Below, piece by piece: positions 25,780-34,153 of a DNA stretch of 64,000 nucleotides. The DNA is taken from positions 4,357 through 68,356 of the forward strand of contig JBKJMN010000021.1 of NCBI GenBank assembly GCA_046596405.1. The letters are read 5' to 3'. The translations under genes and the position numbers were made by a program. The notes beneath the pieces are model-generated. The model was not told the origin of the DNA. It did not search any database and saw only the letters and a list, made by a program, of their open reading frames with translations. The DNA is from PALSA-1004 sp046596405 (lineage in GTDB: Bacteria > Pseudomonadota > Gammaproteobacteria > Burkholderiales > SG8-41). How positions within the stretch are numbered: the stretch's first letter is position 1; each line of letters opens with the position of its first letter.

Positions 25780-26205
25780 TCACCCTTCAACCTTGATAAG
25801 TCGCGTGCCGGCTAAGCGGTCGTGCAGAAATTGACCGTCGCGATCTGCGAGGGCCCACCAGAATCCGCCGCCGGCTAAAGCCGTGCCGGCCAGCGCATAC
25901 AGATAACGCAGCGCGGCCTGGCGTACGGACGGCGGGCCGCCAGCGCGTGCGGCCACGCGTATGCGCCACGTCTTCATCGGCAACGTTTGGCCGCCATGCG
26001 TCCAGCAGTAGATAAAATAGGCCGCGCCGACCGCCAGCAGATAAACCTGAAAAAACGCACGCGCGAGCGTCGCGGGGAGCAGTAGTTCGAAGGCAAGGAA
26101 CAACCAGCCGGCCGCAAATACGATTGCCGCGAGCAGCAGCACTTCATAGCACACGCTGCCGAGCCGTCGCGCAAGACTGGCGGCGGGCGCCGGAAGGTCC
26201 TTCAA
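25780..26205 (-). CDS. RDD-family membrane protein
   Basis: The family pattern is clear: A-R-R-L-G-S-x-x-Y-E near the start, W-T-H-G-G-Q-T-L-P-M-K-T-W-R-I-R after the second helix, then a degenerate D-R-L-A-G-T-R end. The start is uncertain. The frame is open far upstream inside the DUF3106 gene, but homology begins near L-K-D-L-P-A-P, for which a TTG at 26205 is the nearest usable codon (141 residues). It is the last gene of the sigma/DUF3619/DUF3106/RDD cassette. Function is unknown. Confidence 0.78.
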   Translation of the reverse strand: MKDLPAPAASLARRLGSVCYEVLLLAAIVFAAGWLFLAFELLLPATLARAFFQVYLLAVGAAYFIYCWTHGGQTLPMKTWRIRVAARAGGPPSVRQAALRYLYALAGTALAGGGFWWALADRDGQFLHDRLAGTRLIKVEG

Positions 26206-26222
26206 AGGGATGGTGCGGCGGG

Positions 26223-26672
26223 TTACTGCGGTGCCGGCGCGGGGATATCGCCTGCGGATTCCGGCTTGGCGGCGAGCGACTGCTGGTATTCCTGCCACTG
26301 CGCCTTGACCTGTTTGCGTTTTTCGGGCGGCAGCTTCTTGATGGTCTTGTAATTTTCCCGCGCCACCCGGCGCTGCTCTGGCGAGAGTGTCGCCCATTCC
26401 TTCATTTGCGCCTGGAGCCGTTGTTGTTGCTCCGGTTTCATTTTCGGATAGGCGTTGGCGACCTTGACCCATTTCGCGCGGCGCAATGTGTCGAGCTCCT
26501 TCCAGTCGTCCTTGAGCGGTTCGAGCACGCCTTGCTGCGAAGCCGTCAATTCGGACCAATCGGGCTTGGCCGGCTTGGGCTGAACGGCTGATTTGGGCTG
26601 GAGAGGGGCGGCGGCGCTGACCGGGGCGACGAGACTCAAGCCCAGAATTATTGCGACGAGCGCTTTAACCAT
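26223..26672 (-). CDS. DUF3106 exported protein
   Basis: This 149-residue protein starts with a signal peptide (VAIILGLSLVAPVSA) and a Pro/Lys/Ala-rich linker. It then has a helical charged domain with the W-x-x-L-x-x-x-Q pattern and repeated W-A-x-L-S-P-E-Q-R-R motif of DUF3106. Such proteins are reminiscent of periplasmic stress sensors. It overlaps the DUF3619 gene by 25 bases, implying co-translation. It probably takes part in, or is controlled by, the sigma-factor circuit upstream. Confidence 0.85.
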   Translation of the reverse strand: MVKALVAIILGLSLVAPVSAAAPLQPKSAVQPKPAKPDWSELTASQQGVLEPLKDDWKELDTLRRAKWVKVANAYPKMKPEQQQRLQAQMKEWATLSPEQRRVARENYKTIKKLPPEKRKQVKAQWQEYQQSLAAKPESAGDIPAPAPQ

Positions 26673-27031
26673 GCTTCGAAATTGCTGTCGAGATAGGCGT
26701 TGATGGGTAAGTCGTCGGTCAGAAGGCTGGCGTCGATATCAGCGATGTCATTGGCTTGCACAATGAACTGCCAGTAAGTGGCGCCGACCAGACTCAGCAC
26801 AAGCAGGCCCAAGGCAAGGACATTGCGGCCGTTGAAGTAACGATTGTGACTGACGCGAAACGCGATGTCTCCCGCCCAAGCCAGCCCGAACATCGGTTGC
26901 GGCGCTTCGCGGTATCGGTCGAGCGCCGCGTGACGCGCCGACTGCAATTGATAGGCCGTTCCCTGCCTGAGCGTGCCGAGCCCGGCATTGAGGTGGTGAA
27001 CGATTTTGCCTGCCACTTCCTGTTCGTTCAT
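26648..27031 (-). CDS. DUF3619 membrane protein, candidate anti-sigma factor
   Basis: This 127-residue protein has a cytoplasmic N-terminal helical part (~70 residues), one transmembrane segment (NVLALGLLVLSLVGATYWQF) and a short periplasmic tail. That topology suits a membrane anti-sigma factor. The ATG overlaps the sigma-gene stop (ATGA), so the two are stoichiometrically coupled. Its role as antagonist of the sigma factor is inferred from topology and position. Confidence 0.8.
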   Translation of the reverse strand: MNEQEVAGKIVHHLNAGLGTLRQGTAYQLQSARHAALDRYREAPQPMFGLAWAGDIAFRVSHNRYFNGRNVLALGLLVLSLVGATYWQFIVQANDIADIDASLLTDDLPINAYLDSNFEAWLKRSSQ

Positions 27032-27594
27032 AGCGAAACTCCCTTATCTTTCAGCAGGTCTGCCAAAGCATGCGTCGCCCGGGAGCAGTGAGTTTTCACG
27101 CTACCTTCCGAGCAACCCATGACTGCGGCGGCTTCTGCGACATCCAATTCCTCCCAATAACGCAGCAGGAAGGCTTGGCGTTGACGGTGCGGCAACTTTT
27201 GGAGTGCTTTTTCAATGATTTCAAGCGTTTGAGCCTGTTGTAGTTGATCCGATGGTGCGCCCTGCGGATTGGAGTTGGATTGCACCTCCAAAGTTTCCAG
27301 CGGATCGTGGTCGTCGCCATCGTCGGCGCCGCCGAGCGACGAGATCTGCGTGGTCCACAGTGTGCGCACTTTCTGGCGCCGGAAGTAGTCGCGCAGTGTG
27401 TTCTGCAGGATGCGCTGGAACAACATCGGCAACTCGGTGATCGGGCGCGACGCGTATTTTTCCGACAGCTTCATCATCGCGTCCTGCACGGCATCAAGGG
27501 CGACCTGCTCGTCGCGTGCCGCGAAAAACGCCTGCTTGAATGCGCGCCGTTCGACTGCGGCTAGAAAATCGGCAAGTTCCTTGCGGGTGGCCAG
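27028..27594 (-). CDS. RNA polymerase sigma-70/ECF-type sigma factor with probable CTG start
   Basis: Regions 2 and 4 are both recognisable: V-Q-D-A-M-M-K-L and F-Q-R-I-L-Q-N-T-L-R-D-Y-F-R-R-Q-K (region 2), then L-P-x-R-Q-R-Q-A-F-L-L-R-Y-W-E and S-E-G-S-V-K-T-H-C-S-R-A (region 4 helix-turn-helix). The first ATG/GTG/TTG codon (GTG at 27489) would cut off the start of region 2. In-frame sequence upstream continues A-T-R-K-E-L-A-D-F-L-A-A-V-E-R-R-A, which fits the family. The only plausible initiator is CTG at 27594, preceded by GAGAGG. From there the protein has 188 residues. Confidence 0.85.
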   Translation of the reverse strand: MATRKELADFLAAVERRAFKQAFFAARDEQVALDAVQDAMMKLSEKYASRPITELPMLFQRILQNTLRDYFRRQKVRTLWTTQISSLGGADDGDDHDPLETLEVQSNSNPQGAPSDQLQQAQTLEIIEKALQKLPHRQRQAFLLRYWEELDVAEAAAVMGCSEGSVKTHCSRATHALADLLKDKGVSL

Positions 27595-27844
27595 TGGAGT
27601 CTGCCTCTCGTGATGCGCCCGGTGGTGCTGGGGCTTAACTTGTTATGTTGATATTCGCATCTGACATGCAAGTCTATCTATGCGAACCCCCACGTGCCCG
27701 CTCTTGACGGCGTGGACGCGAGTGTCCGACCGTGCGCGCTGAAATACCCGAAGCATCTTATCAAAACGCCCTGCCACTGCAAGTTGGGACCGGCCCTCGC
27801 TCGCTGAAGTCAGCGGTATCATACTGTTTAATCAGATATTTGGC

Positions 27845-27873
27845 TTGACCAATTAGCAGCGTAACGGTATCGT
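27845..27873 (+). promoter_or_regulatory. Sigma-70 promoter for ilvBHC
   Basis: TTGACC, a 17-bp spacer and TATCGT lie 42 bases ahead of the ilvB ATG, giving a short leader of about 35 bases. The 320 bases between the sigma gene (27594) and ilvB hold no gene I can support. I see no leader peptide or attenuator for ilvB here. Confidence 0.6.
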
Positions 27874-27914
27874 TCTCGGTTCTGTGTTTTTCAGGGCTTC
27901 CACAAGGTTCAGCT

Positions 27915-29630
27915 ATGGAATTGAACGGCGCCGAGATTGTCGTGCGGTGTTTGCAGGAAGAAGGCGTCGATTACGTGTTCGGTTATCCGGGCGGCGCTGT
28001 TCTGCACCTGTACGACGAATTATTCAAGCAAAGCAAGGTTAAGCACATCTTGGTCCGGCATGAACAGGGTGCTGTCCATGCGGCTGACGGCTATTCGCGC
28101 TCGACCGAAAAAATCGGCGTCGCACTTGTTACGTCCGGTCCCGGCGTCACCAACGCAATCACGGGCATCGCGACCGCATACATGGATTCCATCCCGCTGG
28201 TGATCATCACCGGACAGGTGCCGACCCACGCGATTGGCCAGGACGCTTTTCAGGAGTGCGATACCGTGGGCATTACGCGCCCGTGCGTGAAGCACAACTT
28301 CCTGATCAAAGACGTGAAAGACATCGCGGCGACGATGAAGAAAGCTTTTTATATCGCGGGCACCGGCCGGCCGGGCCCGGTCGTCGTCGACATTCCGAAG
28401 GACATCACGCACCCTGCAAGCAAAGCGGAATTCGACTATCCGAAGTCGGTCAGCATGCGTTCATACAACCCGGTCGTCAAAGGGCATGGGGGCCAGATCA
28501 AGAAAGCGCTGCAATTATTGCTGCGCGCCAAGCGGCCGATGATCTACACGGGCGGGGGAGTCGTCCTGGGCAATGCTGCGCCGGAGCTTGCCCACCTTGT
28601 GCGGCTCCTGGGTTTTCCGTGCACCAACACGTTGATGGGGCTTGGCGGCTATCCCGCGAGCGACCGCCAGTTCGTCGGCATGCTCGGCATGCACGGCACA
28701 TACGAAGCGAACATGGCGATGCAGCACTGTGATGTGCTGCTCGCGATCGGCGCCCGGTTCGACGACCGCGTCATCGGCAACCCCAAGCATTTCTTCGAAG
28801 AGCCGCGCACCATCATTCACATCGACGTCGATCCGTCGTCGATCTCCAAGCGCGTGAAGGTCGACGTGCCGATCGTCGGCAGCGTGCGGCCGGTGCTGCA
28901 GGAACTCACCAAGCAATTGCAGGCGTCGAAGGACAAGCCCGACGCGATCGCGCTCAAGGCATGGTGGAAGCAGGTTGACGTGTGGCGCGCCCGCGACTGC
29001 CTCAAATATACGCAGACCACCAAGATTATCAAGCCGCAGTTCGTGATCCAGAAGCTGCACGAGCTCACCAAAGGCGATGCGTTCGTGACCTCCGACGTCG
29101 GCCAGCACCAGATGTGGGCCGCGCAATTCTATAAATTCGACAAGCCGCGGCGTTGGATCAATTCAGGCGGGCTCGGCACGATGGGTTTCGGTCTGCCCGC
29201 GGCCATGGGTGTGCGGCTCGCGAACCCGAAAGCGACCGTCGCCTGCATCACCGGTGAAGGCAGCATCCAGATGTGCATCCAGGAGTTGTCGACCTGCAAG
29301 CAGTATCACCTGCCGATCAAGATCATCAACCTGAACAACCGTTATCTCGGCATGGTGCGCCAGTGGCAGCAGGTCGATTATTCGAGCCGCTATTCCGAAT
29401 CGTACATGGATGCGCTGCCGGATTTCGTCAAGCTCGCGGAAGCGTATGGCCACGTCGGCATGCTGATCAACAAGCCCGCCGATGTCGAGCCGGCGCTGAA
29501 AGAAGCGCTCAAACTGAAGGATCGCCTGGTATTCATGGACTTCATCACCGATCAGACCGAGAACGTGTGGCCGATGGTGAAGGCAGGCAAAGGCCTGTCC
29601 GAGATGCTGCTCGGCTCGGAAGACCTTTAG
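27915..29630 (+). CDS. ilvB: Acetolactate synthase large subunit
   Basis: This 571-residue ThDP enzyme shows F-G-Y-P-G-G-A-V-L-H at the start, the catalytic Glu in R-H-E-Q-G-A-V-H-A-A-D-G-Y, and a ThDP motif from T-G-E-G-S to L-N-N (GEG instead of the textbook GDG). It condenses pyruvate with pyruvate or 2-ketobutyrate, the first step of valine/isoleucine synthesis. It is followed 12 bases later by the regulatory subunit. Confidence 0.95.
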   Translation: MELNGAEIVVRCLQEEGVDYVFGYPGGAVLHLYDELFKQSKVKHILVRHEQGAVHAADGYSRSTEKIGVALVTSGPGVTNAITGIATAYMDSIPLVIITGQVPTHAIGQDAFQECDTVGITRPCVKHNFLIKDVKDIAATMKKAFYIAGTGRPGPVVVDIPKDITHPASKAEFDYPKSVSMRSYNPVVKGHGGQIKKALQLLLRAKRPMIYTGGGVVLGNAAPELAHLVRLLGFPCTNTLMGLGGYPASDRQFVGMLGMHGTYEANMAMQHCDVLLAIGARFDDRVIGNPKHFFEEPRTIIHIDVDPSSISKRVKVDVPIVGSVRPVLQELTKQLQASKDKPDAIALKAWWKQVDVWRARDCLKYTQTTKIIKPQFVIQKLHELTKGDAFVTSDVGQHQMWAAQFYKFDKPRRWINSGGLGTMGFGLPAAMGVRLANPKATVACITGEGSIQMCIQELSTCKQYHLPIKIINLNNRYLGMVRQWQQVDYSSRYSESYMDALPDFVKLAEAYGHVGMLINKPADVEPALKEALKLKDRLVFMDFITDQTENVWPMVKAGKGLSEMLLGSEDL

Positions 29631-29642
29631 GAGAGCGCGGCG

Positions 29643-30134
29643 ATGCGACATATCATTTCCGTGCTGCTTGAGAACGAATCCGGGGCGCTTTCGCGCGTGG
29701 TCGGCCTCTTTTCCGCGCGCGGCTATAACATCGAAACGCTGACCGTGGCGCCGACCGAAGACCTCACGCTGTCGCGCATGACCATCGTGACGACGGGCTC
29801 GGACGAAGTGATCGAGCAGATCAACAAGCAACTGAACAAACTGATCGAGGTGGTGAAAGTCATCGACCTGTCCGACGGCGATCACATCGAACGCGAACTG
29901 ATGCTCGTCAAAGTGCGGGCGGTCGGCAAGGACCGCGAAGAAATGAAACGCATGGCGGACATCTTCCGCGGTCGCATCATCGACGTCACCGACAAGGATT
30001 ACACGATCGAGCTTACCGGCACGGGCTCCAAGCTCGACGCGTTCTTGAGCGCGATCGATCGCACCGCGATCATGGAGACTGTGCGTACCGGCGCTTCCGG
30101 CATCGGTCGCGGCGACCGGATCTTACGAATCTAG
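29643..30134 (+). CDS. ilvH: Acetolactate synthase small (regulatory) subunit
   Basis: The 163-residue protein has an N-terminal ACT domain (R-H-I-I-S-V-L-L-E-N-E-S-G-A-L-S-R-V-V-G-L-F) and the C-terminal small-subunit domain (E-R-E-L-M-L-V-K-V). It binds valine and activates or feedback-inhibits the large subunit. A long hairpin follows directly. Confidence 0.95.
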   Translation: MRHIISVLLENESGALSRVVGLFSARGYNIETLTVAPTEDLTLSRMTIVTTGSDEVIEQINKQLNKLIEVVKVIDLSDGDHIERELMLVKVRAVGKDREEMKRMADIFRGRIIDVTDKDYTIELTGTGSKLDAFLSAIDRTAIMETVRTGASGIGRGDRILRI

Positions 30135-30135
30135 T

Positions 30136-30182
30136 GAGCCGCCGGGAGCGGGAGGGGAGCAGTATCCCGGGCCCGGCGGCTC
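30136..30182 (+). other. Intercistronic hairpin between ilvH and ilvC
   Basis: Perfect 11-bp arms GAGCCGCCGGG / CCCGGCGGCTC surround a 25-base purine-rich loop, and TCGTTTGTC follows. The T-run is poor, so it may pause RNA polymerase or protect the ilvC message rather than terminate. Confidence 0.6.
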
Positions 30183-30203
30183 TCGTTTGTCAAAGAGGAA
30201 ACC

Positions 30204-31220
30204 ATGAAAGTCTATTACGATAAAGACGCCGACCTTTCCCTGATCAAAGGCAAGAAGGTCACCATCGTCGGCTACGGCTCGCAAGGCCACGCGCATTCGC
30301 TCAACCTGCACGATTCGGGCGTCAAGGTAACGGTCGGGTTGCGGCGCGATGGAGCGTCGTGGAACAAGGCGAAAAAAGCCGGGCTCAACGTGAAAGAAGT
30401 CGCCGAAGCGATCAAGGGCGCCGATTTCGTGATGATGCTGATGCCGGATGAGCACATCGCCAAGGTCTATCGTGAAGACGTCGCGCCCAATGTAAAGAAA
30501 GGCGCGACGCTGGCGTTCGCGCATGGCTTCAACATCCATTACGGGCAGGTCGAACCGCGCGCGGATCTCGATGTCGTCATGGTGGCGCCCAAGGCACCGG
30601 GTCATACGGTGCGCGGCACGTACGCGCAGGGCGGTGGCGTGCCGATGCTGATCGCGATCCACCAGAACCCGTCGAAAAAAGCGCGTGACATGGCGCTGTC
30701 GTACGCGGCGGCGATCGGGGGCGGCAAAGCGGGCGTGATCGAAACGACCTTCAAGGAAGAGACCGAAACCGACCTCTTTGGCGAGCAGACGGTATTGTGC
30801 GGCGGGGCGACCGCGCTGGTGCAGGCGGGATTCGAGGTGCTGACCGAGGCGGGTTACGCGCCCGAAATGGCGTACTTCGAGTGCCTGCACGAATTGAAGC
30901 TGATCGTCGATCTCATGTACGAGGGTGGCATCGCGAACATGCGCTACTCGATTTCGAACAATGCCGAGTACGGCGACTTCACGCGCGGACCCCGGATCAT
31001 CACCGAGGAAACCAAGAACGAAATGCGCAAGATCCTGAAGGAAATCCAGACCGGCGCCTACGCGCAGGAATTTCTGCTCGAGAACCAGACCGGCGCGACC
31101 AAGCTGAACGCGCTACGCCGGATCGGCCGCCAGCACCCGATCGAAATCGTCGGCGGCAAGCTGCGCGACATGATGCCCTGGATCAAGAAAAACAAGCTGG
31201 TCGATCAGAGCAAAAACTAG
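30204..31220 (+). CDS. ilvC: Ketol-acid reductoisomerase
   Basis: The 338-residue class I enzyme has the NADPH-binding G-Y-G-S-Q-G-H-A-H and the knotted C-terminal domain with E-T-D-L-F-G-E-Q and C-L-H-E-L-K-L-I-V-D metal ligands. It converts acetolactates to dihydroxy acids. The ATG follows AAGAGGAAACC. It is the third gene of the branched-chain operon. Confidence 0.96.
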   Translation: MKVYYDKDADLSLIKGKKVTIVGYGSQGHAHSLNLHDSGVKVTVGLRRDGASWNKAKKAGLNVKEVAEAIKGADFVMMLMPDEHIAKVYREDVAPNVKKGATLAFAHGFNIHYGQVEPRADLDVVMVAPKAPGHTVRGTYAQGGGVPMLIAIHQNPSKKARDMALSYAAAIGGGKAGVIETTFKEETETDLFGEQTVLCGGATALVQAGFEVLTEAGYAPEMAYFECLHELKLIVDLMYEGGIANMRYSISNNAEYGDFTRGPRIITEETKNEMRKILKEIQTGAYAQEFLLENQTGATKLNALRRIGRQHPIEIVGGKLRDMMPWIKKNKLVDQSKN

Positions 31221-31305
31221 GACTGCGGATCGAGATTGAGGATCGAGAGAAACCCCCGCCGCGGGTTCGCTCTTCCTCAATCCCTAGGCCTCCACTCTCA
31301 AGCTC

Positions 31306-31476
31306 ATGAGCAATAACTATCCTCATCCGATCATCGCGCGCGAAGGGTGGCCGTACATGGTCGCCAGTTTTTCCGTCGCGCTCGCGGTTACGTTTGCCGC
31401 CCGGTGGCCCAGGGCCGCGGTGAGCGATAGCGTGGCGGCGAGCGCGACGGTAATCGCGGAGCTGGGGTCGCATTGA
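31306..31476 (+). pseudogene. Internally deleted phosphatidylserine decarboxylase (psd) remnant
   Basis: A 56-codon frame begins M-S-N-N-Y-P-H-P-I-I-A-R-E-G-W-P, the typical N-terminus of short-form Psd. After a partial first helix it continues P-R-A-A-V-S-D-S-V-A-A-S-A-T-V-I-A-E-L, which fits the extreme C-terminus of the same family (R-V-x-x-G-D-x-V-x-A-x-x-T-V-L-A-E-L). About 150 internal residues are missing, including the catalytic region and the G-S self-cleavage site that creates the pyruvoyl group. The position between ilvC and pssA is where psd belongs in this class, and the TGATG overlap with pssA is kept. The product cannot be an active decarboxylase. Confidence 0.8.
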
Positions 31477-32306
31477 TGTACGGCCGCAAAGATAAGTGGC
31501 TCGGCGAAAGCGGCAGGATCCGCCGTCGCGGGATTTACTGGCTGCCCAATGTATTCACCACGGTCGCGTTGTTCGCGGGTTTTTTTTCGATCGTGCAGGC
31601 GATGAGCGGACGTTTCGACCAGTCCGCGCTCGCCATCTTCGTGGCTCTGGTATTTGACGGCCTCGACGGCCGGGTGGCGCGCTTCACGCATACGCAAAGC
31701 GCGTTCGGCGCCGAATACGACAGCCTGTCCGACATGGTGTCGTTCGGGGTCGCGCCGGCGCTCGTGATTTACGTGTGGGCGCTCAAGGATTTTTCCAATG
31801 CGCAGAACATCCCGATGCTCGGCGCGTGGGTGACGGCCAAGCTCGGCTGGATTGCCGCCTTCATTTATTGCGCTTGCGCGGCGTTGCGGCTGGCGCGCTT
31901 CAACACCCAGCTCGAAGTCGCCGACAAGCGTTTTTTCCAGGGCCTGCCGAGCCCGGCCGCGGCTTGCGTCGTCGCCGGGCTCGTGTGGGCGATGGACGCG
32001 CATCAGATCGGCGGCGCCGACGTGAAATGGCTGGCGTGGGTGCTGACCATGTTCGCGGGCCTGACGATGGTCACCAACTTAAAGTACTACAGCGGCAAGG
32101 ACATCAATCCGCGCAAGAGCGTGTCGTTTCCCGTCGTGGTGGCGATCGCGTTGGCGGTCGTGGCGCTCGTCGCCGTATCGAGCACGCTGCCTGAAATGAT
32201 GTTTATCCTGTTCGTTGGCTATGCGCTGTCGGGCTACGTGCTCGCGCTGCTGGATTTCGCGCGCCGCAAAGGCACCGCCCGCCCGCCCGCCGCGCCGGCG
32301 CCCTGA
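31476..32306 (+). CDS. pssA: CDP-diacylglycerol--serine O-phosphatidyltransferase
   Basis: ATG at 31476 shares a base with the stop of the psd remnant; an upstream TTG is less likely. The 276-residue membrane protein has the CDP-alcohol phosphotransferase motif D-G-L-D-G-R-V-A-R ... G-A-E-Y-D-S-L-S-D and about eight hydrophobic helices. It makes phosphatidylserine, the precursor of phosphatidylethanolamine, so a working Psd is still needed somewhere in the genome. Confidence 0.94.
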   Translation: MYGRKDKWLGESGRIRRRGIYWLPNVFTTVALFAGFFSIVQAMSGRFDQSALAIFVALVFDGLDGRVARFTHTQSAFGAEYDSLSDMVSFGVAPALVIYVWALKDFSNAQNIPMLGAWVTAKLGWIAAFIYCACAALRLARFNTQLEVADKRFFQGLPSPAAACVVAGLVWAMDAHQIGGADVKWLAWVLTMFAGLTMVTNLKYYSGKDINPRKSVSFPVVVAIALAVVALVAVSSTLPEMMFILFVGYALSGYVLALLDFARRKGTARPPAAPAP

Positions 32307-32345
32307 GGCTTGCTTCCGGCCCCAAAACCCTTTATATTTTCAACC

Positions 32346-32429
32346 ATGAGTTCCATGCACCAGGCCACGACGTTGTTCCCCACTGCCAGCCCCCTGCTGG
32401 CAGGCCTGCTGCTGCGCGTCGCGCGCTAA
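32346..32429 (+). CDS. Candidate leucine leader peptide upstream of leuA
   Basis: A 27-codon frame reads MSSMHQATTLFPTASPLLAG and ends LLLRVAR. Six of 27 residues are Leu, with CTG CTG and CTG CTG CTG clustered near the stop. It sits in the 231-base gap between pssA and leuA. The Leu-codon region itself can form a GCCAGC/GCTGGC stem, and a second hairpin follows at 32464. This is the layout of an amino-acid attenuation leader (compare LeuL of enterobacteria). No clear U-tract terminator is visible, so the mechanism may differ. Confidence 0.55.
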   Translation: MSSMHQATTLFPTASPLLAGLLLRVAR

Positions 32430-32463
32430 ATACTCCTCTTACATTCTGATTTTTGTGGTGCGG

Positions 32464-32482
32464 CCGGGTGATGGAAACCCGG
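32464..32482 (+). promoter_or_regulatory. Hairpin between the leader peptide and leuA
   Basis: CCGGGT / ACCCGG arms with a 7-base loop lie 34 bases after the leader stop and 55 bases before the leuA ATG. No T-run follows. It is a possible part of leuA leader control. Confidence 0.4.
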
Positions 32483-32537
32483 ATTGATGACGATATTCGC
32501 GCGCGCACTTCGTGACGCAGCCGAACTGGAGAAGCTC

Positions 32538-34079
32538 ATGAGCAAGGAAAAACTGATCATATTCGATACCACCATGCGCGACGGCGAGCAAAGCCCGGGC
32601 GCCTCGATGACGAAGGACGAGAAGCTGCGCATCGCGCGCCAGCTCGAGCGGATGCATGTCGACATCATCGAAGCGGGCTTTCCGGCGGCGAGCGACGGCG
32701 ATTTCGAGTCGGTCAAGGCGGTGGCCGCGGCCGTGCGCGAAAGCACCGTATGCGGGCTGGCACGCGCCAATGAAAAGGACGTGCGCCGGTGCGGCGAAGC
32801 CGTCAAAGGCGCGAAATCGCCGCGCGTGCATACGTTTATCGCGACGAGCCCGATCCACATGGAAAAGAAGCTGCGCATGGAGCCGTCACAGGTGATCGAG
32901 CAGGCGGTGCGCGCGGTCCAGTGGGCACGTGACTACACGCACGACGTCGAATTTTCTCCAGAAGACGCCGGGCGCTCCGACCTGGACTTTCTGTGCCGCA
33001 TCCTCGAACAGGTTATTGCTGCGGGCGCGACGACGATCAACGTGCCCGACACGGTCGGTTATACGCTGCCCGAGCACTTCGGCAGCCTCATCCGGAAGCT
33101 GCGCGAGCGCATCCCCAATTCGGACAAGGCCGTGTGGTCCGTTCACTGCCACAACGATCTCGGATTGGCGGTCGCCAATTCGTTGTCGGCGGTGTTGAAC
33201 GGCGCGCGTCAGGTGGAATGCACGATCAACGGATTGGGCGAGCGCGCCGGTAACGCCTCGCTTGAAGAGATCGTCATGGCCGTGCGCACGCGCCAGGACG
33301 TGTTCCCGTGCGACACCGGCATCGATGCGACCCAGATCGTGCCCGCGTCCAAGCTCGTGTCCGGCATCACCGGTTATCCGGTGCAGCCCAATAAAGCGAT
33401 CGTCGGCGCCAACGCATTCGCGCACGAATCCGGCATTCATCAGGACGGCGTGCTCAAGCATCGCGAGACCTATGAAATCATGAGCGCCGAAAGCGTTGGC
33501 TGGACGACCAATCGACTGACGCTGGGAAAATTGTCAGGACGCAACGCGTTCAAGTCGCGCCTGCAGGAAATCGGCATCGAGCTTGCGTCCGAGGAGGCGT
33601 TCAACGCTGCGTTCACGCGCTTCAAAACGCTCGCGGACAAAAAGCGCGAAATATTCGACGAGGATCTGCAGGCGTTGATTACCGAGGAAAGTCTGGAGCA
33701 CGTCGCGAACGAGCACTACCACCTGGTATCGCTCACCGCGCACTCGGAGACCGGCGCATTGCCGTTCGCAAAAATCGTTTTGTCGGAGAATGGCAAAGAG
33801 CGGCCCGCGCAATCGAGCGGGAGCGGCCCGGTCGATGCGTCGTTCAAGGCAATCGAAAGCCTCGTGAACAGCGGCGCGGAGTTGTTGTTGTATTCGGTCA
33901 ACAACATCACCAGCGGCACGGACTCGCAGGGTGAAGTCACGGTCCGGCTGTCGAAGACGGGTCGCATCGTCAACGGCCAGGGTGCGGACACCGATATCGT
34001 CGTTGCTTCTGCGAAAGCGTACCTCAACGCGCTGAACAAGCTGCATTCGAAGCTCGAGCGACTGAATCCGCAGGTGTGA
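32538..34079 (+). CDS. leuA: 2-isopropylmalate synthase
   Basis: ATG at 32538 (M-S-K-E-K-L-I-I-F) follows GGAG with 7-base spacing; the longer frame from 32484 lacks a ribosome site. The 513-residue protein has D-T-T-M-R-D-G-E-Q-S-P-G-A, the metal-binding H-C-H-N-D-L-G-L-A, and a complete C-terminal allosteric domain for leucine feedback. It condenses ketoisovalerate with acetyl-CoA, the first committed step to leucine. Confidence 0.95.
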   Translation: MSKEKLIIFDTTMRDGEQSPGASMTKDEKLRIARQLERMHVDIIEAGFPAASDGDFESVKAVAAAVRESTVCGLARANEKDVRRCGEAVKGAKSPRVHTFIATSPIHMEKKLRMEPSQVIEQAVRAVQWARDYTHDVEFSPEDAGRSDLDFLCRILEQVIAAGATTINVPDTVGYTLPEHFGSLIRKLRERIPNSDKAVWSVHCHNDLGLAVANSLSAVLNGARQVECTINGLGERAGNASLEEIVMAVRTRQDVFPCDTGIDATQIVPASKLVSGITGYPVQPNKAIVGANAFAHESGIHQDGVLKHRETYEIMSAESVGWTTNRLTLGKLSGRNAFKSRLQEIGIELASEEAFNAAFTRFKTLADKKREIFDEDLQALITEESLEHVANEHYHLVSLTAHSETGALPFAKIVLSENGKERPAQSSGSGPVDASFKAIESLVNSGAELLLYSVNNITSGTDSQGEVTVRLSKTGRIVNGQGADTDIVVASAKAYLNALNKLHSKLERLNPQV

Positions 34080-34110
34080 CCGGTAGCGCGCCGCGCCAGC
34101 CGCACCAAGA

Positions 34111-34138
34111 AAAAGGGCGCCCGCAGGCGCCTTTTTTT
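34111..34138. terminator. Bidirectional terminator between leuA and the cytidylate-kinase-like gene
   Basis: GGCGCC CGCA GGCGCC is flanked by AAAAGG on the left and a run of seven T on the right. It can end leuA on the plus strand and, less strongly, the convergent minus-strand gene. Confidence 0.82.
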
Positions 34139-34153
34139 AAATCCTCTCAACGT

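Noticed and set aside
27595..27914. Leader peptide or attenuator ahead of ilvB
   Set aside because: No short frame rich in Val, Leu or Ile codons with paired hairpins was seen; only a promoter.
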